Shown here: piece after piece, positions 10,596 through 21,600 of the stretch
Numbering within the stretch: position 1 is the stretch's first letter
Layout of the letters: every line of letters starts with the position of its first letter
NCBI GenBank assembly: GCA_020650975.1
Contig: JAIPMN010001136.1
Location: 1,932-49,680 of the forward strand
Length of the DNA: 47,749 nt
From: Apostichopus californicus
Lineage: Eukaryota; Echinodermata; Holothuroidea; Aspidochirotida; Stichopodidae
Reading direction: 5' to 3'
The notes under the pieces: model-generated
Seen by the model: the letters and a program-made list of their open reading frames with translations, nothing else
What the model was told of the DNA's origin: nothing
Database searches by the model: none
Made by a program: the position numbers and the translations under genes

Positions 10596-11126
10596 AAGAA
10601 AACGTCTGGTGTAGGTACTAATTAATTAGGGCTTCCTTTCCAAAAGCTCCCTGCAAGCCCTTCCACAAATTTTAAGTATTGTATATCAACTACTCTAAGG
10701 GCTGTAGTTTGTTCGACTTTTTTATTCACATTTAAGTATCTGTGATTCGAATACAGAATAAATTCAAACTCCTTTTGTCAAAGAAAACTTCTGGTGTAAG
10801 AACTCATTACTTGCAACTTCCTTTCCAAACCTCCCTGCAAGCCCTTCCACAACTTTTAAATGATTATATTAATTTGAAGGTTGTAGTTTGTTCGATCTTT
10901 GATTAACATTTAAATATCTATGATTCGAATACAGAATAAGTTCTTAACTCTTTTCATCAAAGAAAATTTCTGGTGTAAGAACTCATTACTTTCAACTTCC
11001 TTTCCAAAACCTCCCTGCAAGCCCTTCCAAAATTTTTAAATGATTATAATGCTCTAAGGGTTGTAGTTTGTTAGATTTTTTATTAACATTTAAATATCTA
11101 TGATTCGAATACAGAATAAATTCTTA
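10596..11126. repeat. Three-copy tandem repeat, period about 180 bases
   Basis: Copies start at about 10596, 10781 and 10960. Each has AAGAAAA, CTGGTGTA, CCTCCCTGCAAGCCCTTCC (or GCTCCC... in the first) and GATTCGAATACAGAATAA. It lies downstream of PSENEN and is non-coding. Confidence 0.85.
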
Positions 11127-11200
11127 ATAAAAATAAAACAAAAACTGTTAGCAAACTGCTTATCCATTAAAGAGCCTGTGTAAGAGAATGTGTGAAAGTA

Positions 11201-11303
11201 AGTGGGACTGATGTTTCGATCCTAGCAGGATCTTCTTCATAGGCTGAATCATTCAGCCTATGAAGAAGATCCTGCAAGGATCGAAACATCAGACCCACCC
11301 ACT
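11201..11303. repeat. Near-perfect palindrome of about 100 bases with one-base centre
   Basis: The left arm (11201-11249) and right arm (11251-11303) are reverse complements apart from a few changes. They share CTGATGTTTCGATCC, GCAGGATCTTCTTCATAGG and CTGAAT around a single C at 11250. The structure would extrude a long hairpin. It looks like two head-to-head copies of one repeat end, or a foldback element. Confidence 0.88.
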
Positions 11304-11785
11304 TTTACAAAGAATAAATTCTTGTCTGACATGGTCAAACCTGACATTGTCCCTTCACTTGAAGGAAAGTGAACCCCTCGATTGTATCTCAAACTTTTCC
11401 TGTTTGGCTATATAATTGACTCTCCGATAATGTTAATAAAAAATTCTTGAAATATCAAAACCAAAATATTAACAACAAAATCATTTTAGCAAGAAGAAGA
11501 AAAACACCAAAAACCAAAATAACATTGAAGTAAGAAAGAGCAGCCATCAGTAATGACTATCAATTATTTTTTGACGACAGACAACTAAAATGTGAAGAAA
11601 CCCATATTACTATTAAACTTAAATATCGCTAATTTTATATTAACAACAAAGCGCAGATGTAAAATCTGGGATGAGTTTTGTTATAATTCCTACTGCACAT
11701 AAGCAGTGACATCATTTAGAAATCCTGAAAAAAATTATCTGGTACCACATATAGTAAATTTATACTAATCAAATTGGTAAACTCG

Positions 11786-12002
11786 TTATACAAAATGCAC
11801 AGATGTATAGCAGCCTTTTACACACTGAAAGAGGGTATTTCTGATTTTTAAGTATCAAGGGAAAAAATAAATGTTGTATTGCATATCCAAATGCTTTTCA
11901 TAGAAATACAGTAGCTATACAAAAAGCAACGATGTTTAGCAATTATTGGTCACAGCTTTATAGTATTTTCAAAACAAAACGTGAACACTAAATTATTACC
12001 CT
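11786..12002 (+). repeat. Dispersed repeat copies (tacaa..gatgtTtagcag family)
   Basis: The segments around 11786 (TACAAAATGCACAGATGTA) and 11917 (TACAAAAAGCAACGATGTT) are related to each other. They are also related to segments at about 20214, 37368 and 37880. This copy ends GAACACTAAATTATTACC, matching GAACACCAAATTATTACC at about 37975. No coding capacity is visible. Confidence 0.5.
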
Positions 12003-12352
12003 GGAATCGTCTCAGATATAGGATCAAAATTTACAATCTTTTGTGCCAGAAAGACTTTCATAAGTGGCAAGTTTTGTAGAAAATGAAATAGACCATCAAA
12101 TCATTCCAAACGAGAATTGAATTACTACAGAGACATGGAATCTAACTATGGTATAGCAACATGCTACGCATTCAGTTCATTCATTTGCTACACATCATGA
12201 ATAGCAAAGTGTTTTCACTCAAGTTAATGGTATTGAATTGAGTGTAACATGAATTCACAAGCTTTCAAGTCAGGACACTTTTGAAAAGCTACATTGTTGT
12301 TCCGTAGCGTGATCAATCGTTTGCCGATGGTCGTGGATGAAATGGTCTACAT

Positions 12353-15300
12353 TCAGAGCATTCCTTTCGGTATCACGAGGGACAGTCTGTCACCTGTCTG
12401 GCCCCATTCTACCCTCTTGAGCTGAAAGATGGTTACCCAAGTTATGATCACTATCGTCCACAGGATGGCACCGATTAAAGACCAAATTAAATCTGGAAAG
12501 GAAATTGAAGAAAGCAACGGTTGGATTGGATCAATTTGCACACTGTTCAGGACATAAAAAATGCAGAAGAAAAAGATCAAATGCAGAAATCCTCGGTGAG
12601 AAAATGACAGAGTATATCTGTGAAGGGCTTTTATACTAAGAAGTCCGAAATCTTCAGTGAAAGAAGGACATAGTATATACGTGAAGGGCTTGGACTCAGT
12701 AGTCAGAAATTATCGGGACAAGAAGGGCAGAGTATATATGTATTATGTACAGGGCTTGGACTAAGAAGTCCGAAATCTTCGGGGAAAGAAGGACAGAGAA
12801 TGTTAGGAAGGGCTCAGGTTGGACTCAGTAGGTTGGACTCAGTAGTCAGAACTTATCGGGACAAGAAGGACAGAGTATATACATGAAGGGCTTGGACTCA
12901 GTGGTCAGAACTTATCGGGACAAGAAGGACAGAGTAGACATATGTAAAGGGCTTGGACTAAGAAGTCCGAAGTAATTGGGGAAAGAAGAACAGAGTATAT
13001 CTGTGAAGGGCTTGGACTAAGAAGTCAGAAATCATCAGGAAAAACAGTACTCTACTGTACCTCAGATTTTAATGATCCTTCACACACAATGTCAAAGACT
13101 TGATCAAGTCTAAATATGACAGCATCCAGCCACAAGTGTTTGAATTTGTAATGTGTTTTTCTTTAATATAACTTTAACATTTTCTGTGATGGAGATGGGC
13201 TCCAAAACATTATATGCAATACAAAATGTTCTTCACATTACCTTATGTTAGCATTTGATTTAAATGTCAACACTGTGAGTATTCTACTTTGAAAATATGA
13301 GAAGAAAAACAAGGTGGAAGTGAAAGGTTGCCATATATCAGAATTGTTTCTAGTCGTACAACATTCAAGTCAAAGCTTAAAACCTACCTATTTAGACAGC
13401 ATTACTGCAATATATAAACTGTGTATTCAATTCTATTCATGTGCAGTACTCCAACAAACTCAAACGTGCATGCTTTTTATTCTTCATACTCATTTATATT
13501 GTATATATTTTATTCTGCAGGTTTACTACATATTTTGTGTCATATATTTTTTATTAACTGTTACATAGCGTTTTAGAGCACTTTTGTGGATTTTACGCTT
13601 TATAAAATAAAATATTATTATTATATCCTAGTGTCTCTATGACAAGATTAGACTTTTACACTAGGAAATCTCCTAAAATCTTAGCTGTTTGAGGGAAGTG
13701 TTTCATCACAAAGATCTCTGTCCTATTAGCTAAAGATGTAGGTTTTAACCAGCAAGTTACTTACACATGGACTTATCTAGTATAAAGTTCAAGCTGGTTT
13801 TACTTTTCGAGTGATCAGTTTACAACTCTTTTTAAGACTATGACCTCTAATGAATTCAAATGACATTTGACCTTCACAAAAACCAGCAGGTTTATTAGAC
13901 CCTATAAGGTTTATCTAGATATCAAGCATGAAGTTCTTTCAAGCGTTTATTTTGGATTTATCATGTCTTCGGAAATTGATATGCATTTGACCTCAAATGA
14001 CCTTTAACTTCCCAACGAACAATATTTAGCATTCTTGTATCTAATAAGTTAGATCCATATCTCATGTATGTAGTTCATCCAATCTTTTACGTTTGGAATA
14101 ACAATGGTTTACAATGTTTTCAGAGTTTGGCCTGTTGAACTGAAATGACCTGTGACTGCGAGGTTGTGATCTCCACAAAAACAATGGGTTCTTTCACTCA
14201 CAAAGATACATCTCCACAAAAAAGATACATCCATGTTTGCTCTCAGACTTTACGGTAAATTTACAAAATGTCTATAGACTTTGACCTCTGTTGACCTTTC
14301 ACCTCCACAAAGAGGAATACAGTGCATGTGTTTGCTAATTTGGATCCACACACCACATATGAATTTAAACCAAGCTTTGATATTGGAGTTATTATGCATA
14401 AAAGTTTTCAGTCTTCGACCTCTATTGACTTCAAAGAAACTTCAACCTCCCGAAAAGAACTTAGTCACTATGATTTTCAGATCACATATCAAGTATGAAT
14501 TCAACCACCCTGTACTTTTTGAGTTATCCCATTTACAAGCAATTTATAACATACACACATATGGACACACACACACGATCACCATCACCGTGGTATAGAT
14601 TCATTAACCCCTTCGGCAAGGAATCAGAGAGCCATGAAAAGTGAGACTACTTTATATTTAAAGTCACAGGAATTTGTCTGCTTTTAAAAGAATACTTACA
14701 TTTTCTGATTTGTTTCTGTTCGTCATAGGTTGGTCTCATAAAGCCTTCTTTGAAGAACCAAACAAAGTTAATGAACCACATGAAAGGTAAAGCAAAGCAG
14801 CCGACTAGAAAGGGAACAGAAAAGTCAAAATTATGTGAACAGTTGTTTGTTTGTTCAACTATATTTCAACCATCAACGTTAACAACATTTTACATCATTC
14901 AAGTATATACATACAAAGTATATGGTTTTGGGCATCCTCGAAAAGTTCATAAGAACTTGTAAGTGAGGTATCCCCAAAATACAAACTTACAAAGTATAAC
15001 AAAGGTACAAAGTATGACAAACAAAAAAATGTTACAAGAATAATGAATAATAAAAATAAGAAAAAGTGGGGGGGGGGCGGGAGAAGAAAAAAACCTTAAC
15101 AAAGACGTGGCCCGAATTTTAGACTAAATCATAAAATTCTATCCGAAAGAAGGTAACGCATTAAATTACGTTTGAATGAGGATAGATTATTAATTCAATG
15201 CAATGCAATGCAGTTGGTACGGAATTCCAATAAGAAATAGCCGAGTATTTGACGGAAGTTCACGGAATACTCTGGAAAAATTTAGAACTGAAAACTTGGT

Positions 15301-16194
15301 TAGGCTGGATTCTTATTAGTTTTCAGATGGAGTTTTGAACCATCATCTGGGTGAATGGAAGTTATTTTTGCTCTGATAAAAGGAGCCGTCCTTAGGCTTC
15401 ATCTCACATGTTCAGAGTATCTGTCCAAGCAAGGCCTCCAGGGACTCACTTAGTCGTGGGGTAATTATTCCTCCCACTGTACACCTGTACAGTAGTTAAA
15501 GATTCGTAAACAAATACAAGTGATGCCACAATTTAAAGTCAACCCCCCTTCCTGATCCCTAAATATCATTTTATCAATTCTGTAGGGTCCTTGATGGGGA
15601 CTTGAGTGTCCCTCCTGATCCATTTTTTTCTACTAAACTTAACTTCCATGTACGTTATTTTAAAATAGATATCTTATCCTCTTTTTTGTGTTCTATCCAT
15701 AAAAAGAGACCTGCAAGTGCAAGTGAGTGGCGACACAAAGCTTCAGTTGAATAAGTTTCATGAAATACATGAAAACTCACTTAAGAAAGAAGTTATTTAT
15801 AAACTTTTCAAGTGAAATCATGCAGTGACAGAATTTGATCTTTTGTTAAACAGTATGTCCACACAGCTTCACAGTCAGAAAGGATTAATCTTAAACCATT
15901 TTACAGGTGATCTCCCAAAATTTTCAAATTTGTTAATCTATATGAATTTCTATTTTGATTGTGTATTGGAAATAGGTAATTTGTTACCTGACTCCAAATA
16001 AGTTATTCCCTGTCATATGAAGAAGCCATATTTATGGGATTTTTGGTAAACCTTAACTTCACATAACTTACAGTACTCAACTGAACACAACCTTGATCTT
16101 TGACCCACTTAAATGTTGTTCAATACTTACTGATGAAATACTTGCGACATAATTCAAGTTTTTCAGGATTCTTCATCCTCTCTAGACTAGGCAT
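12353..16194 (-). CDS. PSENEN: Gamma-secretase subunit PEN-2, three coding exons
   Basis: On the minus strand the coding exons are 16131-16194, 14700-14804 and 12353-12492, all with AG/GT borders and matching phases. They give 102 residues (human 101). The product starts MPSLERMKNPEKLELCRKYF, continues WFINFVWFFKEGF (human WLVNIFWFFREAF) and then the segment ILWTIVIITWVTIFQ. It is the small membrane subunit of gamma-secretase that promotes presenilin endoproteolysis and Notch/APP cleavage; the function is from the family. Hydrophobic segments lie at roughly residues 20-38 and 62-78. The C-terminal DYLSF motif, important in vertebrate PEN-2, reads DRLSL here. A further acceptor at 16233 (after an AG/CT microsatellite that serves as its pyrimidine tract) implies a 5' UTR intron. 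The gene is head-to-head with U2AF1. Confidence 0.95.
12605..13045. repeat. Minisatellite in the last PSENEN intron, about 7 copies
   Basis: Units of about 55-78 bases contain GAAGGGCTTGGACT, AGTCCGAAATC or AGTCAGAACTTATC, and AAGAAGGACAGAGTATAT. Units start near 12622, 12682, 12751, 12806, 12884, 12946 and 13004. Two subtypes occur, CTAAGAAGTCCGAAAT and CTCAGTAGTCAGAA, and they are interspersed. Confidence 0.85.
13350..13625 (+). mobile_element. 3' end of a LINE retrotransposon
   Basis: The frame TTFKSKLKTYLFRQHY at about 13360-13407 is the typical end of a CR1/jockey-type reverse transcriptase. It is followed by a short 3' UTR with GCGTTTTAGAGCAC and CGCTTTATAAAATAAA and a terminal TATTATTAT tail. 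This is the classic 5'-truncated insertion form. It sits in the last PSENEN intron, antisense to that gene. Confidence 0.65.
13830..14600 (+). repeat. Degenerate tandem repeat rich in TGACCT half-sites
   Basis: Diverged units of roughly 110-140 bases each carry a TTTGACCTC..TGACCTTT..CTCC(A)CAAA core followed by text such as ATCAAGTATGAATTCAA. The block ends in a CA-rich tract and GATCACCATCACCGTGGTATAGATTC. Two direct TGACCT pairs with 4-base spacing occur, at 13988-14003 and 14282-14297. The block is intronic in PSENEN. Confidence 0.55.
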
Positions 16195-16762
16195 GATGGG
16201 AATATGAGGTTGTTCCTGGTTGCAATTCTAAGCTGTAAAGAGAGAGAGAGAGTTGAATAGAATGAACAATGGGCTTAATTGCAGAACAGCCTGCAACACA
16301 AAGCTCAACAATGCAGCATTATACATTGAACTTAGCATATACTTCACATTTTCTACTCTATTGAACTTCCCTATGCATAAATGAAGGGACAGTGTAGCCA
16401 CAACAGCCAGATACATTGGCCTTCTGGCATTTCTCTGGGTATTACTAGACTCCTTATATGGACGCCATAGCCAACCTCTTTTAAGGGTGTTGCTTCAAAG
16501 TTGTTGGGTATTCTGCAATTATTCCAACAATGTATTGTCTTTCTCAAAAAGTCCTGTGTGTGAGTTGTGGGGTAGCCTACTGTTATATATTCAAGAACAC
16601 ATTGTACCTTTAAGTATATTTGTGCTTTAGAACTAATTATGTATTTAGAAAGTTCTACATACTATGCTAATTAATAAACATTCCGTTGTATTGTAACTCT
16701 AGCCTGACTGTAAATACATGAGACAGAACTTTACACTCTGGCTCTCGACCAACAAATACGTG

Positions 16763-16919
16763 TTCTTTAAAGAACCACACAAAGTTAATGAACCACATGA
16801 AAGGTAAAGCAAAGCAGCTGACTTGAATTTAGAAAGGGAACAGAAAGGTCAAAATTATGTGAACAGTTTAAGGAATAATCTGGATAAATTAAGAACTAAA
16901 AAGTTGGTTAGGCTGGATT
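16763..16919 (-). pseudogene. Partial duplicate of PSENEN exon 2 and its flank
   Basis: Bases 16763-16868 match 14747-14844 (part of exon 2 plus the upstream intron). Bases 16869-16919 match 15261-15312, with about 415 bases absent between the two blocks. On the minus strand the copy still reads SCFALPFMWFINFVWFFKE, with one amino-acid change from the real exon and two silent changes. It then diverges before the exon's donor. It lies upstream of the first coding exon of PSENEN, so it is probably in a 5' UTR intron. It is most likely a non-functional segmental copy. Confidence 0.88.
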
Positions 16920-17403
16920 GTAGGTCTAGAAAAGGTCTATGTCTGCTGTAGAAACAAAGGTTTTAAGAATATAGTCTATACTGCTGTAAGCCTAGCCTAA
17001 CTTTGGCCTTAGTTAACTCATAAGTTTGAGTAGACCTAGGCTGTAGCCCTACTATAAGTGTAACTAGTAATATAACAGCTAGATTCTAGCCTATACTAGT
17101 ATATAGTAGTTAGGCCTAGTACTAGTATAGGCTTAACTAAAGTTAGTCTTACTCTTGATACTATGAAAAAGTCTGAGGACCTACGCCATGACTAACGTTT
17201 GTTCAAATAGGAAAGAAAAAAGAACTAACTTACGCCAACAGAAATTTAAACAGAAGCAATGGTATTTTCTAGTTCGAGTTAATGTTGACGAGCGTCTAGT
17301 TAATGTGAAATTATTGATAAACAGGACACTTCCTGGGTTCATTACTCGTCAAGTCTTAATACTCTTATACTGTGCAACACTATAGTATGGAACGCCAAAA
17401 GGA

Positions 17404-17780
17404 CTACAAGTGGCGTTGCTACCCTAAATAGGAGGTGCTACTACCCTAAACTCGAGGTGCGACTACCCTCAGCAGGAGGTGCTACTACTCTAACCAGAAG
17501 GTGCTACTACTCCTAAGAGACGATGCTGCTGTAAAAGCTACCGCTACTACTCTTAATAGGCGATTCTACTATGCTACTACTACAGGCAGCGATGCTACTG
17601 TAAATTAGTGGCGTTGCTAGTCTAAACAGGTGGTAATACGTACCCTAAACAGGAGGTGCTACTACCCTAAACAGGAGGTGCTACTACCCTAACCAGGTGG
17701 TGCTACTACCCTAAACAAGAGGTGCTATTACCCTAAACAGGCGATGCTACTACCCTAAACAGGTGTTACTATCCTAAAGT
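17404..17780. repeat. Minisatellite between PSENEN and U2AF1
   Basis: Roughly 15 imperfect units of about 21-27 bases are built on GGTGCTACTACCCTAAACAGGA. The best-preserved units are at about 17640-17770 and the more diverged ones to the left. It is located in the interval between the two head-to-head genes. Confidence 0.85.
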
Positions 17781-18671
17781 TCCTAAACAGAGGTCGACCT
17801 ACTTCGTAACTACGACCCTTTTCCAAAGCAAACCGCAGTGAAGGATAATGCCATTACTAATCTGCTGGTTATTCTTTTGCGGATACGTACACCTGTCATT
17901 CGGCCGCATTAAAGAGATACATTGTTTCAAACAAAGGTTAATTTTCAGCCGCTTAACATATTTGAGAAAAGTTTAATGGATACAATTTGCTGGACGGAAG
18001 TCAAACTGATATCATGAGAAACAAAAGACAAGGCTCTTTCAAACCGTCTGCCAGTACAATGTTAAGTAAAACTAGATGGAATACTCTTCATGCCAAATTT
18101 TACCTGCCCAAGTAAGACAACATCAACGTACTTGTATGCTATGTGAAAATCCTTTTACTGATTGCGTGCTGCATTCAAAATTTACTGGTGAAAGTTATAT
18201 CGACCGGGAAGCTGTTGCTAGTTGCCGACCATTCCGGGACAGGCTTACAGAATAACATGTATATCCTCAAACATGTATATCCTCAGACATCCTCTCTAGG
18301 TGTATAAATGGGGACTTGTGATATAAGTTGTAAATATATTGCAGTCGCCGGTTTGTGGCTGCACCCTATGGGAAGTCCACCAGGCCCAGGACACACATAT
18401 ATGTGGTGTACTGTACAGTCCCGGGAGGGATTGTTTTAATTATGCAAACTTTGTTTTGTGGGTGTGACGAGTTACCATTGACCAGGGGTTAAGTTATAAA
18501 GTCGTATGAGAGGGCCTTAGCCTCAAACAAGACTGTAAGCCTTCACTGAACTTCAACTTTATGCCACCGTATGGGAAACATGCCAGTTCCTGTTGCCGCG
18601 GTGATCATTTCGGCGTTCCATAATTCCTACATACATCGCCGTTTGAGCTGCGTTAGTCCACAAAGCCAAAC

Positions 18672-21600
18672 ATGGCCGAATATCTCGCTTCCATTTTTGG
18701 TACCGAAAAGGACAAGTATGACATTTTTTTACAAATAAATCTGTTATAAATACTTCAATACTCACCGGAATATTACTCGTAATCATTTTTGTGATCTAAA
18801 TAACGTCTGTTTAGTATTTTCACATCAGCACTGTCGCTTATTAGTCTAGCCTAACGCGAGTGAAACGTTAGTCAGTGTAGAGACCTATCCTTATTTTATG
18901 CTACACTAACTTACTGAACTAGGTACTAGGCTAAATTAGGCTTAAAGTTAAAGTAAATCAACTAGAGCAAAGGCCTACAAGAATTCCGTTTAAGCTAGCG
19001 GTTAAGTGATTATAAACTTCACACTTCTGTAATTATTTCTCTGTAGATGCAAGTTGTAATTGTAACTTTGTAAGGAGGTCTAGGGGCATAGGCAGGGGCA
19101 CTTTTAACATGCTGCACATGGTTTGTTTTGGAATTGCTATCAGTATATGTGCCTAATATTCCATGCTTGTCACAAGAACAAATGTACATATTTGTCTTCC
19201 CAATTTGCTGAGATTTTGACCAAAAGGTGATCAATCCCTGGCGAAATGAGGACACTGGAAGTTTCATGTAACCACAGAATGTATGGTTACCCATCTGTAT
19301 GCTAGGAAGTGGTAGCCCTAAGCTCAGTGACTTTTCCTTCTCCCTACGATACTCTCATATCTATACAAGAAGAAGAATTTATAGCAATTTCTAAATTGTG
19401 AACAACTTTGAACATTTAATTCAACTTAGATTAACTTTCTGTTTTGCAGAGTTAATTGTTCGTTCTACTTTAAAATTGGTGCATGTCGTCATGGAGATAG
19501 ATGTTCCAGGTTACACAACAAGCCAACGTTCAGTCAGACAATTCTGATTCAGAATATCTACCAGAATCCGCAGAATACAGCACAGAGCGCTGATGGATCC
19601 CATCGTAAGTATATACAGAGGGCAGTCTCATTTGAAAATTGATGCAGCTCGGGAAAACTAACAGATCAATAAAAGTAACATTGTTTCTTAATGCTTCTGC
19701 CCCATGCAAGTGTTATGCCTTCTAAAAGTTAACAAATTTGCCCTAAAAGCAACCTCTTGTGTTGGATTTTGGAAATCTGCTTTTAAAATACTACATATCA
19801 ATACTTAGTTTCCATATGAGTGCAATTCAAGAGCTTGACAGGTCAAATTTGATCTCAAGTTATTTCAAATTTGTACTTAATATTTGTTAAATACTATCAA
19901 CAAGATGTTTTGGCAACAAAATTTTTTTTTTTAAATGGAATCATTATTTACTATATACCTTCTTATTAAATTTGCTCGGTAAATAAAAAAGTGCAAAAGA
20001 TTGTTGTAGGGTTTCATGATTGGAGTAATTATTTGTCAGGTTTGGTAACATTGCCAATAAAAACATGAATAGGTGTTTTTAGGTTGTATAGGATAAAAAG
20101 CTTCAGCTATTGAAGTTAGTTTGATCCAACATTAAATTAATCTGAAGTACAATTCAGGGAATAATATATTCTGTATCATGTCTCAAAATGATATGCAAAA
20201 TGGGGCAAAATTGCTATACAATTGCAAAGATGTTTAGCAGTTTTTGTACACAGTTACCAGTTTAGAACCTTGAAATCTGCTACACAAACTTTGAAGACTA
20301 ACTTATCGCCTGCATATTTAGTGAAATGTCTAATTACAGAGCAAGGACTAGGAGGGGAATTAGGGATGGGTATTCATGTTTTAAAGCTAAAGAGCATCAG
20401 TTGAGTTCTTGCAGTACTTGCAAATAGAATATACCTCATGACATCATGCAAACAGCACAGGTTTTCCAGTACATATTTTCCGAATATTTACCAATCTTAG
20501 CGTCATAAGGTATTGGCTTCCAGACTGATTTTTATAATTCTGTCATCTTTTCCTGATCCACATTTTAGTGCCACAGATGAGTGATGTGGAGATGCAGCAG
20601 CACTTTGATGACTTCTTTGAGGAGATATTTGTAGAACTTGAGCTCAAGTACGGAGAAATAGAAGAAATGAACGTTTGTGACAACCTCGGAGACCATCTCG
20701 TCGGCAATGTCTACATCAAAGTAAGCTATAATCAATCAATTGAGGGCATTTACACCCTTTACACCCAATCATTCTTGGTTCATTCGTTGGTGTAAAGTAA
20801 GCTGCTCTTAGACTGTGTGACATACATACATACATACATACATACATACATACATACATACAGTCTTTACTTCTTCGACCTATAAATTGCAGTCATGCCA
20901 AGCTTAACCTTTTTCAGGATGGAGATATCTTGCTCCAATTTGATTCCAATCTTGATAGGGTATGAATGCCCATCGATGTCAATCCTACGAACTCTTCTTG
21001 GTGAATCTCAACTCCTATACACTAGGAACGTTGATATTCATCTGCTTTTGTCTTAGCTGAGACTCTTCTTACACTGTTAATTCATTAACATTTCAGTTGA
21101 ACTGTTATAAAAGTCAAAGAGCAAAAGAAATTTGCTAAGTTTTAACATTAGTTTTTCAGTACTCTCAGATTTCTTTTTGTCTGGTTTCATCCTTTAAAGA
21201 CCATGGTATGCTCTTACTTATTTAAAAAAAAATTGTTGTTGGTTGTCCTGCCGATACCTGTCATCATTGGAGTTGCTTTCAATTCTGTAATTAAAACCTT
21301 AAAAAGTGAATTATTATCTTATTATTACATTATCTTCTTAATCAATTATCAGTTCAGACGTGAGGAAGATGCAGAAAAAGCAGTGGAGCATTTGAATACG
21401 AGATGGTTCAATGGTCAGCCAATCAGATCGGAGCTCTCTCCAGTAACTGACTTCAGGGAAGCTTGCTGTCGCCAGTACGAGATGGGGTAGGTTGCATTTC
21501 CTTTTTAAGACATTTTCTTAAGGTCAATTTTTTGATAAACCAAACAAAATCTTCAGTCATTTGTATGACCGGTCAATTTCATTCCAAATAATGGGGTCAA

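Larger units (their letters stand above)
16235..18671. other. Interval between the head-to-head genes PSENEN and U2AF1
   Basis: This 2.4-kb interval should hold both promoters and any PSENEN 5' UTR exon. Besides the exon-2 copy and the minisatellite it has TAGGCCTA-rich sequence at 16980-17140. No clear TATA or CCAAT element was placed near either gene, so the promoter positions are unknown. Confidence 0.5.

Noticed and set aside
11250-11303. Hammerhead ribozyme core in the palindrome arm (TGAAGA, stem GATCC/GGATC, GAAAC)
   Set aside because: The first core base is A instead of C and no stem III hairpin with a cleavage triplet follows, so activity is unlikely.
20822-20861. CRISPR-like direct repeat
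   Set aside because: It is a simple CATA microsatellite without spacers, in a eukaryotic intron.
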